In this document: one piece after another, positions 22,872 through 34,320 of the stretch
How the letters are laid out: every line of letters starts with the position of its first letter
Numbering within the stretch: position 1 is the stretch's first letter
Assembly (NCBI GenBank): GCA_944470555.2
Contig: OX104127.1
Coordinates: forward strand, 116,836,741-116,900,740
Length of the DNA stretch: 64,000 nt
Source: Heterobilharzia americana
Lineage: Eukaryota > Platyhelminthes > Trematoda > Strigeidida > Schistosomatidae
Reading direction: 5' to 3'
The notes under the pieces: generated by a model
Databases searched by the model: none
The model's input: only the letters and a program-made list of their open reading frames with translations
What the model was told of the DNA's origin: nothing
Position numbers and translations under genes: made by a program

Positions 22872-24611
22872 TTGTATCAAATAACCAGGTTGCTATCAGG
22901 GAAGAGACCAACACAGATGAAACCAATAAAAGATGAAGAAGGAAATTTAATTACAAAAGAAGAGAAACAGAGGAAACGATGGGCCGACCACTTCAAGAAG
23001 CTCTTGAATCGACCACCACCTGCACTTCGTCCAGAAATACCACCTGCAGCCGCTGAATTACAAGTGAACATTAATCCCCCAACGAAAATGGAAGTCCTGA
23101 ACGCCATAAAGCTACTGAAATGCGGGAAAGCAGCAGGACCAGATGGAATACCGCCAGAAGCACTGAGAACAGATGCAGAGACAACAGCGGACATGCTCAC
23201 ACCACTATTGCAGAAGGTGTGGAAGGAAGAGAAGGTACCTGACGATTGGAAGAAGGGTTACCTTGTCAAACTGCCGAAGAAGGGAGACCTCAGTGCTTGC
23301 AAGAACTGGCGAGGAATCACTCTCCTGTCCACCCCAAGTAAAATATTAAGCCGCATCATCCTGGAGAGGCTTAAAGACGCACTGGATTCAAAACTACGAC
23401 CGGAACAGGCAGGCTTCAGGAAGTACAAATCATGTGCAGACCAAATTGCAACGCTTCGTATCATCATAGAACAGAGCATAGAATGGCAATCAGCTCTCCA
23501 CCTCAACTTCATCGACTTTGAGAAGGCCTTTGACAGCGTCGACCGAGAAGTAATTTGGAAACTGCTTCAATACTACGGAGTACCGCAAACCTTTATCCGC
23601 CTCATTCAACAACTATATGAAGATGCCACATGCCAAGTAATCCACAATGGGAAGCTCAGTGATGCCTTTGAAGTGAAGACAGGAGTGAAACAAGGTTGCC
23701 TACTATCCCCCATGATATTCCTTATTGTGGTGGACTGGATCATGCAGCAAACAGTAGGCAGCGAGAAGAGGGGGATACACTGGACGACGGAAAAGAACCT
23801 AGAAGACTTGGATTTCGCCGATGACTTATGCCTAATGTCACATAAACTTGAAGATCTGCAGGCAAAAACTAACAAGTTGACAGAAGAGGCAGCTAAGACG
23901 GGACTTCAGGTGAATATAGAGAAGACAGAAGTGATGAAGATACCGCACCACCACCATCAACAACAACAACAAACTCCAATCACCGTCAACGGGAGAAACT
24001 TGAAGGAAGTAACCTCCTTCACTTATCTAGGAAGCACTGTTTCAACTACAGGCGGGACGGACGAGGACGTCAAAGTCAGAATCGGAAAAGCAAGACAGGC
24101 GTTCATTAGCCTGAAACCAGTGTGGAGATCTTCTGCACTCAGCATGCGGAACAAGATACGGATTTTCAACACCAACGTCAAGTCAGTGCTCTTGTATGGC
24201 TCAGAGACTTGGCGCGTCACGAAAGGTATTTCCAATAAACTACAGACATTCATCAACAACTGCTTACGCTCGCTGCTGAAGATCAGATGGCCAGAAAAAA
24301 TAAGCAACAAGGAACTCTGGGAACGAACCAACCAAGAACCTATCACGCAACAAATATGCAGGAAGAAGTGGAGATGGATTGGCCATGCACTGAGAAGGCC
24401 GACTGAGGACATCACGCGTCAGGCCCTCGAGTGGAATCCCCATGGGAAGCGACGAGTTGGACGTCCGAGGGTGACATGGAGGAGGTCGTGCGAGGAGGAA
24501 ATGAGAGCTTGTGGGCTGTCGTGGGACCAGGTTCAAAAGATCTCAGAGAACAGAGGTCACTGGAGGCGTGCTACTGAAGCCCTATGTTCCACTAGGAACC
24601 CAAGGGACTAA
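22872..24611 (+). CDS. RTE-I reverse transcriptase part (copy Ia)
   Basis: The 579-aa frame continues the Ia polyprotein after the frameshift. RT blocks in order: AAGPDGIPPEAL, LVKLPKKGDLSACKNWRGI, PEQAGFRKYKSCADQIATL, FIDFEKAFDSVDRE (214-227, catalytic Asp 215 or its partner in the AFD block), TGVKQGCLLSP and LDFADDLCL (FADD 315-318). A HHHHQQQQQ run follows at 359-367. The C-terminal domain has VLLYGSETW, then a basic end with GKRRVGRPRVTWRRSCEEE and terminates with TRNPRD. The active site is intact and only the upstream frameshift separates it from the endonuclease. The Met at 22,872 is probably not a real start. Confidence 0.92.
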   Translation: MYQITRLLSGKRPTQMKPIKDEEGNLITKEEKQRKRWADHFKKLLNRPPPALRPEIPPAAAELQVNINPPTKMEVLNAIKLLKCGKAAGPDGIPPEALRTDAETTADMLTPLLQKVWKEEKVPDDWKKGYLVKLPKKGDLSACKNWRGITLLSTPSKILSRIILERLKDALDSKLRPEQAGFRKYKSCADQIATLRIIIEQSIEWQSALHLNFIDFEKAFDSVDREVIWKLLQYYGVPQTFIRLIQQLYEDATCQVIHNGKLSDAFEVKTGVKQGCLLSPMIFLIVVDWIMQQTVGSEKRGIHWTTEKNLEDLDFADDLCLMSHKLEDLQAKTNKLTEEAAKTGLQVNIEKTEVMKIPHHHHQQQQQTPITVNGRNLKEVTSFTYLGSTVSTTGGTDEDVKVRIGKARQAFISLKPVWRSSALSMRNKIRIFNTNVKSVLLYGSETWRVTKGISNKLQTFINNCLRSLLKIRWPEKISNKELWERTNQEPITQQICRKKWRWIGHALRRPTEDITRQALEWNPHGKRRVGRPRVTWRRSCEEEMRACGLSWDQVQKISENRGHWRRATEALCSTRNPRD

Positions 24612-24629
24612 TAATAATAATATAATAAT

Positions 24630-24642
24630 AGGTGCATTTCCC
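24630..24642 (+). repeat. 3' target-site duplication of RTE-I Ia
   Basis: Exact repeat of 21,403-21,415, immediately after the AAT tail. Confidence 0.95.
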
Positions 24643-25759
24643 GAAACATTTCGGTATTAACATGCAACATATACTTGTCATGCGGTAAAAAGGCAGCTGG
24701 AAGTTCGGAGAAATGTGGCGTTTTTGTCGTTCTTAAATGAGTTTAAATGTATTCGTACCCCCATGTTTACATTTTTACGTTATGAGCATTCTTATTGTTG
24801 ATCGTGCAGACTTATGATAGGTAGCCTGCAATCATCCACACTTCGTAGTTTCTTTCATGTTGGGATTGAGATTGTGTCAGCATCACAGCTTTTGTGTTCA
24901 GCGGGGGAAATATTGCATGTTTGATGGAGGAAAATGTTATGTCATCATTCATCTTTATAGACACGGCCTTCTGAACAGTCCGTCTCAATGGAAGCAGAGG
25001 AACTGGTGTCAGTCTGTCAGTTATCTATTGGCAAGGAGGAGCTGATAATTCATGCAGACAGTGGACGTTCGGAATGAATAAACCCAGTCAGGAAGGCTGC
25101 TTTCGAAGTATATGCATTGTGACACGAGGGGCTTGTGACAAAGCAGACTCGATAAAATCCCATCACGACAAAAAATTTAGAAAGACGTGTATAAAATTTG
25201 TGGGTGTATCCACCCGAAATCTCTCACATATCGTTGTGTCGAACGATGGCTGCGGCTACGTTTCGTGACTTTCCATGTGGAAACCAAGTAAGTGAAAACT
25301 TTTCTTGTACTGTGAACGCGCTGGAGTCCCATACTGATTCCAAAAAAACTGTTTACATCGTACGTGGCTACGCGTGCTTGACTCTGTCCGGTGAGAGTGA
25401 AACGTGCTGGTCTTCTGAACATACGAAGAGTTGACAAGCCTTACTCTTCCTGGGTTATTTCAGGCAAGCATAACCCTACAATACGTAAACGGTCATCTTG
25501 GAATCGGTAAAGGGTTGATAATAGCCCCACGGACTGGCGAAACTAAAGGGATATCCGTAACAGATACACCAAATAAATCACAAATGACAGAGAAAACTGC
25601 CAGGCATATTTCTATAGAAGCCTGTGGGGGAATGATGCTTTAATGCACTTGCTGATGAAATGGAAAAGTGACTGCATACAGGACCCCAGGTTAGCCCCAC
25701 TAACTTCAAGGTAGCAAACTTTCTAGCTCAGGAACTCCAAAACAACTTCCTTTGAGCAG
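24643..25759. other. Unassigned spacer DNA
   Basis: No recognised domain. Overlapping short frames on both strands at 25,177-25,437 have no family signal. It could be the decayed 5' part of the CR1-like relic that follows, but I see no motif to support that. Confidence 0.45.
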
Positions 25760-26135
25760 AGAAGCCTATTTACATCTGTTTACTCGATTTTTCCAAGGTC
25801 TTTGGCTGGGTGAATCAGTGTATTCTGTGCGGGAAGCTTCAGCTTTTGGGTGTACTTTGAAAGTAACCGACTTGACCTAGAGATAATCCTTTCACAAGGT
25901 TGCTGCCCTTTACTTTTGGCCCCTCTGCATCCAATTGGCCCTCAGTGCTGATTGGTGTGCCTCAGGGTTCTACTCTTGTTCCACTACCGTTTACTATTTT
26001 CATCAATGACCTGGTATCGTCTGCAGTCGCACGAGATAACAGTGGATACGTAATGCGGTATGCAAAATCGCCTTGCGTCGGTGTAAGATCTGCCTTGCGT
26101 CACCCCACTCATGTTTCAAGTGACAAGAAAGCTTA
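25760..26135 (+). pseudogene. CR1/Jockey-like RT relic
   Basis: Plus-strand translation gives YICLLDFSKVFGWVNQCIL (about 25,770-25,830; the usual DFSKAFDxVxH block with the second Asp changed to Gly) and VLIGVPQGSTLVPLPFTIFINDLVSS (25,947-26,024; the VPQGSxLGPLLFxIFINDL block). The YADD box is not clear; MRYAKS at about 26,056 may be its remnant. Stops lie between the two blocks. It is an isolated palm-domain relic. Confidence 0.7.
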
Positions 26136-29100
26136 AATGAATATTGATTCGGGTGGAATAACTCCAGGAGATGGCTTCAGAAACTGCTTACTTCGCTGCC
26201 ACCCTGTAGTTCTCCGAGCTGTAACCGACACAGTGGGTCTGTGTAGTTGGCTGCAGTTAGTTTGCACAGATCAAACCTACGATATTCAATTCTGCTTGTA
26301 TGGGTCATCGTGATGCGCATTACGTTTAATTATCCGTTCACACCGTTGCTGGCCGTTTGGGGAATGTGGCATCCTACCTCGCTGCGCAACGACTCAATTT
26401 ATCAAGAACTAGCAGAGACCCTTGAGGTCCGGCGTACATTTGCTTTCCAGCACCGTGACGTGTCATTTCAAGCTTCTCCCATTCAGTTCTCCCACTATCC
26501 CACTGATACGCTTTCGAAATAAGCCTATGGAGCTTGTCACATTCTCTTAGCCTCCCTTTTAATCTGCTTACACAGGCTTTCGACCCCACTGCTAGTACCA
26601 TTTGCCAAGATAATGGCCTCATCGCAAAAGGCAGAGGATCTTACCCGCCTACGATTCACCCGCATGCGGCTTAGAAACCTCCTCATATCCTGGCTGACAG
26701 CGTTAACAGTACAGTTATGCGCATAGAACCTATGTTAGTATACTGTTAGTGCCTTACTTGCTGACAGGTTCTTCTTGAACTAATCTGCACGGTTATGGCT
26801 TCAGAATTGGATTCCGTATCTGCAGGCTACGTCCGCTTAAACACTAATTTGAGATGCCCACCTTTCTGCACACTGTTGTGCATACTTGGAATGCACACAG
26901 CACTACATCTATATTCGGGAAGACAAACTGTAAAGCCGCCTTTAACGTCCTTGGGCAGTCCGCGGCAAACGTTCTCGTGGAAGACGTTTCGCTCACTATC
27001 CGCTGAAGGACGCTTAACATCTATACTGCATCTGCTCCCACCCAGTCCATTCAAACGTAACTAGACGACTGTTACCAAAATTATCCTTCACAACAAATTG
27101 GCTACGCTTGCAGTTGATAATGTGATAATTAATTTAATTCGCTTGTTCGCATTATAAGTTGAGTCGAAGCATGCAACCTCTCTGTTTTCTGTAGTCTTAC
27201 TGCAAAAAGAACCTTGGAATTACGAAATTTAATCAGTGTTATTCTGAAATATTACTGGATCCATCTTCAAGCAACTCCTTTGCAATCGTGCAACCTCCAA
27301 TGAACATCCCTATGGCATCACATGAAGATACTTCCCTGAAGCCTTTTGAAACTCATTAATCCAGTGTTTCATTGACTGGCGCCATCTCGTCCACTGAAGC
27401 TGTAAACAGCATTTAAAACTGCAGAAAATTACCCGCAACTTTATCTTCAGAAGCGGATTCTTCGACTCGACCTCGAAATTCAAAGGAATTTGGCCAATAT
27501 TCACAGAGCTATTAAGCACAGTGCAGAGCAGCATGATGGCTACGGCGGACCTATGTTTAATTTAGCATGAACAAACAAAATAGGTCGTTTCATCAGGAAG
27601 GTGATATATTGTTATAATTATTATTTATTGTTGCCTGTACAGCATATCTTGATGCTTCAATGAACCTGGAGGTACGTGTCCCTCGAAAAGGGCACTGAAC
27701 CTGCCGTGGTACCTCCCTCAATATATATGATCCTTTAAATTAAAGCACTTGAGCAATTCAGGCAGCATCACTTCTTTTCGGGATAGAAGTTGCCGAGTTA
27801 CTTCCCCTTCCTTTTGGGTAACTCTGAAAAATATTCATCAGACATGACTTTCATTTCTGCCAGATTACCTAAAGGCATGACGAAAATTCTGAGTTTAACT
27901 CAAAGCGCACTGTTTGTATGTGGTGTGAAGTTTCTTCCCTTCGGAATAGGAATTTCCACCTCCTGGGATGATTATGAGATGGAAAATATTTTTTATAAAA
28001 AAACGTTAAGTAAGACTGCCAAACACTAATCGTTATGACCGTATCTGTAAAAATGATGCGGGCCTGTGAATTCAGGAATAAATTATTATTATTGATTGCA
28101 GGTAGACGGCTATTTGATCGTTGCTGCCGAGGCGCACTCGATCATCCTGCTGGCACCCGCCACCACTCCAGGTTATCGTGTGACCAACTCTACTCAATTT
28201 ACCGGACACTATCCTTTGGGACTGGCGACCTATAGAATGAAAGTTATTGCGGAACTAAATTACTTGGCACGATTTCCCTCTCAATATTCCTGCGGTAGCC
28301 GAAAGTTACGTCATTCGACAGAACTTCTTTCACACGCTGCACAACGCGGTCTGGTTCGGACCCTTCGGTCAGCATCGGCTTAACGGCCTTCAGCACGTCC
28401 TCCGTTAGGCGTCTAAACCATGGATCTTTCGCTGGATAATTCATATCACACGGATGGTCATGCGCCATCTTGACACTTGGAAAAATAAAACGACTTAAAT
28501 TATGATGGAATTCTACATTGACAACGAATATACCTCGATCTAAAACACCACTCCTAGCAAAATTCTTAGGTTACCCACTTATCCGCTATTTAGTGCCTTC
28601 TGAATTCTTTCCGTTACCGAATGTACATGCCAACACGGAACAGTGGTATTTCTGATTGGTATCGAACTCATGACGATCGTACTCCTTGACGACGTAATGC
28701 CTATTCCTCATCTAAACATCGAGTCAAGTGATTTACAAGCCCACTTTCTGCAAGATATTCTTCTCCTCTCCGACTTGACTGCAGACAGTAAAGTGTCTAG
28801 GTCTAATAGCACACTTAAATACCGTAGGAATGTCCACATGTGTTGGACTAGCCAGGCTAGTACTGCTGGTAAAGGCCCGTTGAGACTTCATGGGGCCATG
28901 AAAAAAACAGGTTGGGCATTCTTCTTGGTAGACTCTCAGCTGAAGGACAATAAACAGCAGTGGGAGGTGCCGACATCCGCACCAACTTCTTAAAGCACCA
29001 GACATATACGCCGCGGTGAGTTCGTAACTTGCGTTACATTCACATGTGATCTGTTATACCATAACTTAAAGGTTACTAATCATTCCATTTGGTACTTTTG

Positions 29101-29480
29101 GGCACCAAGAGTTACGTTACGTTGCTCCCGCATAACATGGCATTTTATATCGGTAATTTCCGCAGTTTAGTAGATCTGTCGGTACAGAAGAAAGACTCGG
29201 AGCATATGTTGATTCTTTTTCTCAGAAACTCAACTTTCTGAGCATTACACCCCTCTTCTGGAACTTTAAAGGATATCACCTTCGAGACACACCCATTTTG
29301 ATGTACACAGCGAGACCCAAGAAACTGCTGCTGAGAAAACAGGGAAACCAAAACGGTGACTAACTTAAAGAAAAGTTATTTGTCTGCATCGCTTAGTTTA
29401 GTTGCGAACTAACGCTGTCAGCTTCGAGACATAATAGTTCCGCAACACAGTTTACCTGAAGTGCAAAGAAACACTTGCTA
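26136..29480. other. Unassigned spacer DNA around the symmetry axis
   Basis: The centre of the inverted repeat falls near 27,270. No gene was recognised. Noted items are a small two-level hairpin at 27,668-27,716 (listed separately), an AT-rich TATTTATTG stretch near 27,615-27,632, and a protein-like minus frame 28,468-28,244 (MAHDHPCDMNYPAKDPWFRR then VKPMLTEGSEPDRVVQRVKE) of unknown origin. Confidence 0.45.
27668..27716 (+). other. Small two-level hairpin
   Basis: GGAGGTAC (27,668-27,675) pairs perfectly with GTACCTCC (27,709-27,716). Directly inside, GTGTCC pairs with GGGCAC, with one G-U pair, around a CTCGAAAA loop. No known RNA family was identified. It may be a chance structure or part of an old element 3' end. 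Confidence 0.35.
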
Positions 29481-29594
29481 ATAACTGTCATATTTGATAC
29501 ATAAGCCGCTGCCAAACCTTCTTGACTTCTGGTTATTTTGCTTATTCTTCTGTATTGACGGACCCAATAGACGTGTAGCTACTACTGCTCCACC

Positions 29595-31020
29595 ATGGTC
29601 CAGCCTAACAAACTCATACGTGCTGTACATACACGTAAACCTAATCGTATCACCTCAACTAAAAAAGCACGTTTACTAAGTGTTTCGACGTCAACTCCTA
29701 AAAGAGGTCCTGAAGTTAAGGTAGTTAATCTCATACCGGAGCTATATAACACTTCACGTGAAAAGAAGGAAGATTTGATAACCTTCTAGAAGTCACTGCA
29801 AGACTTGAACGCTAAGCCTGAAGTTGTTCTGCCACTGCTGAATCTTTGTTAGCCCAATCTAGAAGCCAGTACTGAAACCTTATTGAAAACAGAAAGTGTC
29901 CTAGATTTCATCGCTATAGAGGTTCGCAAAAGGATCATGTCCTCGCATGATGTATTAGTGTACAACAAACCCGACCACGAACCGATCAAACAAGTAAAAG
30001 CCCTATGTCTGCAGGCCTGTAACATGTCTTCTGCAGAATGCCAAGTTACGCGTCTCCGCAAGAAGTTGGGGAAACATACCTGCCCCTTGTTGTTCAAATT
30101 TAGTGCTCTTTACCACGCCAGACACTTCCTATCATCTAAGCGACTTATTAGTGTATCCATACCATATAAAAGCGTCAAACTTTCACGGGACTTAACAGCT
30201 TGTCAAAGACGTAGTCTCACAAAAATACCAAAAGCCGCAAATTCTAGCCAAGCTGTGGTACCCAAAACAGCAACACAGTCTGCTAGTGAACTGGTTACTG
30301 TACCAAAACAATGGAATGAGGAACATCAAAGCCCACAAAATAGCCCACTCACATACAGACGTAGTAGAGCCGATGACGCGGCGTTAGGCTTGGACAAATC
30401 TATGGACTACACCCGAAAAAGGCACACGGTCTAGCAAAAGTGATCTCACTGCCTGCAGAAGTGGGAAGCAAGTCCCCATCCAACCCAGTCACAAAGGTCA
30501 TCCCCAAACCAAGTGCTACGCTATCGATCCAAGAAGATACTGAAGACATTAATATGTCGTCACCGGGCGTCACTCAGCCTATAAATACACCCAGAACCAG
30601 CCACATGCACCCTGTCACCATACGACCGTCCTGAAGCCTAGCGCGTAAACAGTCTAACCTACCCCAACTTCAGCCAGTGCATAACTTAAATACATCAAAT
30701 GGGCAGATGACAAAGAGTACAGATAGCACTAGACACTCTTATACAAACCCACTATGCACCCACCCAGGCTAAATAAATTGCCTAAAAAGCAGTTAAGCAG
30801 CCAAGCCAATAGACGAAATAGCCGTACGAATAGCCGAAAGACCATTGCAGCCTCGCAAAGCAACACTAAGGAAGATGCCAGCCCTTATTTCTCAGGCCAT
30901 CCTATGACCAACTACTCTCCACACGATCCACACTTCTTAACACTTCCGCTGTCACTAGCAGACATACCACGGCCAGGCCCCTCAACTGTCACGGTTATTG
31001 AAAGAGGGGCTGAATGGTAG
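29595..31020 (+). pseudogene. CR1-like ORF1 relic
   Basis: Same-frame segments 29,595-29,789 and 29,883-30,434 form one degraded protein. It has a basic N-terminus (RAVHTRKPNRITSTKKARLL), then LDFIAIEVRKRIMSSHDVLVYN, ALCLQACNMSSAECQVTRLRKK, CPLLFKF and HARHFLSSKRLI. The block with CxVxRLRKK followed by PLLFKF resembles the conserved core of CR1 ORF1 proteins, which bind element RNA. Downstream, frames 30,440-30,634 and 30,754-31,020 are low-complexity Ser/Thr/Pro/Asn-rich and probably the ORF1 tail. No start was chosen with confidence. Confidence 0.6.
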
Positions 31021-31404
31021 TCACAGACTATGCTCCCCGCCTCACCCATACTTCGCAAAACATGGGTCGTACGCTACACAAGGACAAACTTACAGCAGAC
31101 CATCTAGAGAAAATCTTGGTGAATATGAATCTAGCTATGACCACAATGCATTCGGCAGCCAGCGGATTGGAGCGCCATACAACCTACCGTTCCCAGTCAC
31201 TTCTTATGGATAGGGTTTTTTCGGACAGCCTACGGCTGCAACGCCACCAGTAATGCAGGTGATTCGGATGCTGTCGTGTCATCTGCCCTCTATCCTGACC
31301 AACAGTCTCTATACTAATCACAATGTGGTGAATATTTCGCTCCTTCCGAGGTAAGCAGTACCGAATCGTCGCCCTGTACAAAAGCTCATGACAACGCCAG
31401 CACG

Positions 31405-34320
31405 ATGCACGCAAAGGACCCACAAGAAATGTGCAGAAGTGCTGGCTTTTTCAGAGATATACCCAGACACTTTTGTGCTCTTAAATATCTCTCGCTTTGT
31501 CTGATTAACGCCCGCTCTATACGCAACAAAATGAAAGGGATTATGCTGCTATCTCTGATATGTGACCCGTCCGTGATGATGGTTACAGAAACATGATGTG
31601 CCTCTAGTATTTGTGACTTGGAGACCTCCGTCGACAACTGTTCCCTGTTCAGGAGGGATAAACTACATGGCAAGGGAGGAGGGTGCATTATGTATATAAA
31701 GTCCAACATCACTGCTATGCAGTGCCCAGCACCTGACCTAAACGAGGTTGACGACTCAGTTTGGATTATCGCCAAACTCACTGGCTTCGCACCCCTCCTA
31801 GTGGGATGCATTTACCGGCCCCCTTCCTCCTCAGTCGAATACGATGACAAGCTAACCAGCGTGTTTGCTCGTGTGGCAACACTACCACACACAGCGAAAT
31901 TTATATGTGGTGACTTCAACGTGCCAGATGTAACGTGGCAACCATTCAGCTATTCAGAACGCTTTGGTAAATTCGAAAGCATTTTTGAAACAGAGGGTTG
32001 GCAACGACATGTGGAACACCCTACCAGGTACAATAGTGTCCTGGACCTAGCCTTCACAAACGGAACCACACCCACAAAAACCCAAGTAGGTGCACAATTT
32101 CCAGGTAGTGATCACAAAGCGGTATATGGATGCTTCAACATATCCAGCACAAAATTAGTCCAAAAGTCGGGAACAGTGCCAACTAGGAGCTACGAATATG
32201 CTAAATGGGACGAACTACAGTCTTTTCTGCGCTGCCTAGAGTGGAGCCCCTACTTTACCAACAGTTCAGCCAAAGAACTGTGTGGTCTGTTTTGTGAATA
32301 TATAGGCACAGCTCAAGACTATATTGCTCCACCTATCCAAAGAGAAATTAAGAAAACCAGAGTTGACTATATGCCTACGAAAGTACGCAACCGCATGCGA
32401 AACCATGCCAGAGAGTACTATAAGTCGAATGATTTTTCATCGCTTGTCACGCTCAAAGACACATACGACACATTCGAGGTAGAAAGAAGACCAGAAGCCG
32501 TTAAAAAAGAACGCATCAAATGTAGTAAAACTAGTAATACAGAAGCACTAGTGAGACTGATGAAAACCCGGGTAAGCAGCTCCAGAAATAGTACTCTTAG
32601 TTTAATCGCAGACAACGGCATTTTCTACGACGACCGACTACAAATCAGAGAGCTGTTCAGCTACCAGCTTGCTAGCTGCTTTACACAAGAGGACGAAATT
32701 GAAGTCATTGGTTCACCGTCAGCATCATCTCACTCGATATGTACAAGGCTCTTCATTTAACAAAACATTTCTCTAGCTATAGCATCGCTTCGAACCCCAT
32801 ACAGTGCGGGACCTGATGGAATTCTAACCATCTTGTTAAAAAGAGGTGGCGAAGATATGCCGCTGATTTTCTTGAAGCTGTTTACTACGTCGCTCTCCAG
32901 TGGCAATCACCCTGAGAACCGGAAACCATCATACATATGTCCCAAGCATAAAGGTGGACCAACATCTAACACAGAAAACTACTGACCTATAAATACCACG
33001 TCAGTAGTATCCAGGACTATGGAGAAGGTGACTGTGAAAGAAGTTGTCGGCTACGTGACGACATACCAATTACCCACACCAACACAGGACGGATTCTTGA
33101 AAGACCAGTCATACTCTACCAGCCATCTTGACTATCTAGAAGACGTTACAAGCAAGCGTGACCAAGGTCTATTTGTAACTACCCTCTTCTTAGACTTCAA
33201 GCAAGCACTCGATAAGGTGCTTCACAAACGCCTGGTCACTAAGCTGCAATCGTGTGGTTTCCAAGACCGGTTACTCTCCTGGCTTAGAACGTCTTCAGAG
33301 GGTCTCTTCCAAGTAGTAAAATTCAGTAACTGATACTCCCCTCCTAGACCTATACGAGGTGGTCTCGTCCAAGGTAGCCCGTCAGGACCGGTGCTTTTCC
33401 TAGTCTATGTAAACGATACCTGCAGTGTTATCTGAAATGGCATACCTTACCTTTTCACAGACGACTTCAAGATAGTCTACAGCTTTTCTCATGAAGCACT
33501 AGCACAAGGTTGCCCTCAAATACAAGAAGATCCGAAGAGAATATTCACATGGAGCGTGACATGGCAGCTCCCTCTAAACCAAAATTAAAGTGGCATCCTC
33601 CATTTCAATAAATCCCACCCTGAAGTAACACTACACTTGGGTGACATCGCACTGCATATATGCAACACCGTGAAAGACCTCGGAATCACTTACTCTAAAA
33701 GTTTGACTTTTACGGAGTATGCAGATTCAATAGTTTCCAAAGGAGAAGACTCATTGGTCTTCTACAAAGAAACATACTCACGACCGAGGCACAACGTATA
33801 CTGTACAAGGTTATGGTACACTTAATATTAGAGTACTGCATGGTTATTTATGGTAACATGGAAGTATCGGACAGAAATAGAGTACAGAACATTCAACGAA
33901 ACTTTACTCAGCGTCTACTACTACATAACAAAGGACTTGTATACGAAGCAAGATGCAAAAAACTAGAACTAGAATCACTGGCTGAGACGCCTGAAGCTCA
34001 ACCTGACATTTCTTTTTCGTCTTTTATTTGGAAACTCCAAACGAAATGTGCCATCACTTCTAAATTAACACAGGCATGTAATCTGCGTAATACCGAGTAC
34101 ATCATCCCAATAAATAAGTATCGTTCAAAACTCCGATGTAGGTTTTTCATAACATAATACAGTATGCTGTGGAACAAACTTCCTGCTCCTATACGAGCAT
34201 GTCGATCTCTCGGCAAGTCTCAACGACTACTTAGTGATTTCCTCCCATCTAACGAATCTCATCAATTCGCTGACGGCCAAACCACGAACGGTAATACCAT
34301 GTACAATGGTGCTACTGGTA
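31405..34320 (+). pseudogene. CR1-like ORF2, endonuclease-RT, six stops and one frameshift
   Basis: The reading frame runs from 31,405 to 33,825 in one phase, then shifts at about 33,805 into 33,813-34,157. Stops occur at about 31,594, 32,758, 32,981, 33,331, 33,433 and 33,586. Endonuclease: LCLINARSIRNK, VTET followed by a stop where Trp is usual, GCIYRPPSSS, CGDFNVPDVTW, LDLAFTN and GSDHKAVYG. RT: TPYSAGPDGI, TLFLDFKQALDKVLHKRL, GGLVQGSPSGPVLFLVYVND and YLFTDDFKIVY (YADD replaced by FTDD). Then VKDLGITYSKSL and LEYCMVIYG. The endonuclease is nearly intact and the RT core is damaged. Confidence 0.85.
31618..32760 (+). CDS. CR1-like ORF2 open segment (endonuclease and linker)
   Basis: The longest uninterrupted part of CR1-like ORF2, 380 aa. 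It contains GGGCIMYIKSNI, GCIYRPPSSSVEYDDKL, FICGDFNVPDVTW (Asp and Asn of the GDFN motif), YNSVLDLAFTN and FPGSDHKAVYGCF (catalytic His), followed by a basic linker. The first endonuclease block with NARS and TET lies upstream beyond a TGA at 31,594, so this segment alone lacks the catalytic Glu. It ends at a TAA at 32,758. Confidence 0.75.
   Translation: METSVDNCSLFRRDKLHGKGGGCIMYIKSNITAMQCPAPDLNEVDDSVWIIAKLTGFAPLLVGCIYRPPSSSVEYDDKLTSVFARVATLPHTAKFICGDFNVPDVTWQPFSYSERFGKFESIFETEGWQRHVEHPTRYNSVLDLAFTNGTTPTKTQVGAQFPGSDHKAVYGCFNISSTKLVQKSGTVPTRSYEYAKWDELQSFLRCLEWSPYFTNSSAKELCGLFCEYIGTAQDYIAPPIQREIKKTRVDYMPTKVRNRMRNHAREYYKSNDFSSLVTLKDTYDTFEVERRPEAVKKERIKCSKTSNTEALVRLMKTRVSSSRNSTLSLIADNGIFYDDRLQIRELFSYQLASCFTQEDEIEVIGSPSASSHSICTRLFI

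Larger units (their letters stand above)
21416..24629 (+). mobile_element. RTE-I copy Ia, full length
   Basis: A 3.2 kb non-LTR retrotransposon bounded by exact 13-bp target-site duplications. The 5' end (AACCTCGCCTGGTTAACTAG) matches the 5' end of Ib base for base, so it is probably the true element start. The 3' end is a short AAT-repeat tail (24,610-24,629) instead of poly(A), typical of RTE elements. A single long protein (endonuclease, RT, C-terminal domain) is encoded, broken once by a 1-nt deletion near 22,818 relative to Ib. It is the youngest-looking insertion in the spacer. Confidence 0.95.

Noticed and set aside
31405..33825. TGA read as Trp, suggesting an alternative genetic code
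   Set aside because: Only the first TGA clearly aligns with Trp, another aligns with Arg, and TAA stops are also present. Ordinary decay is sufficient.
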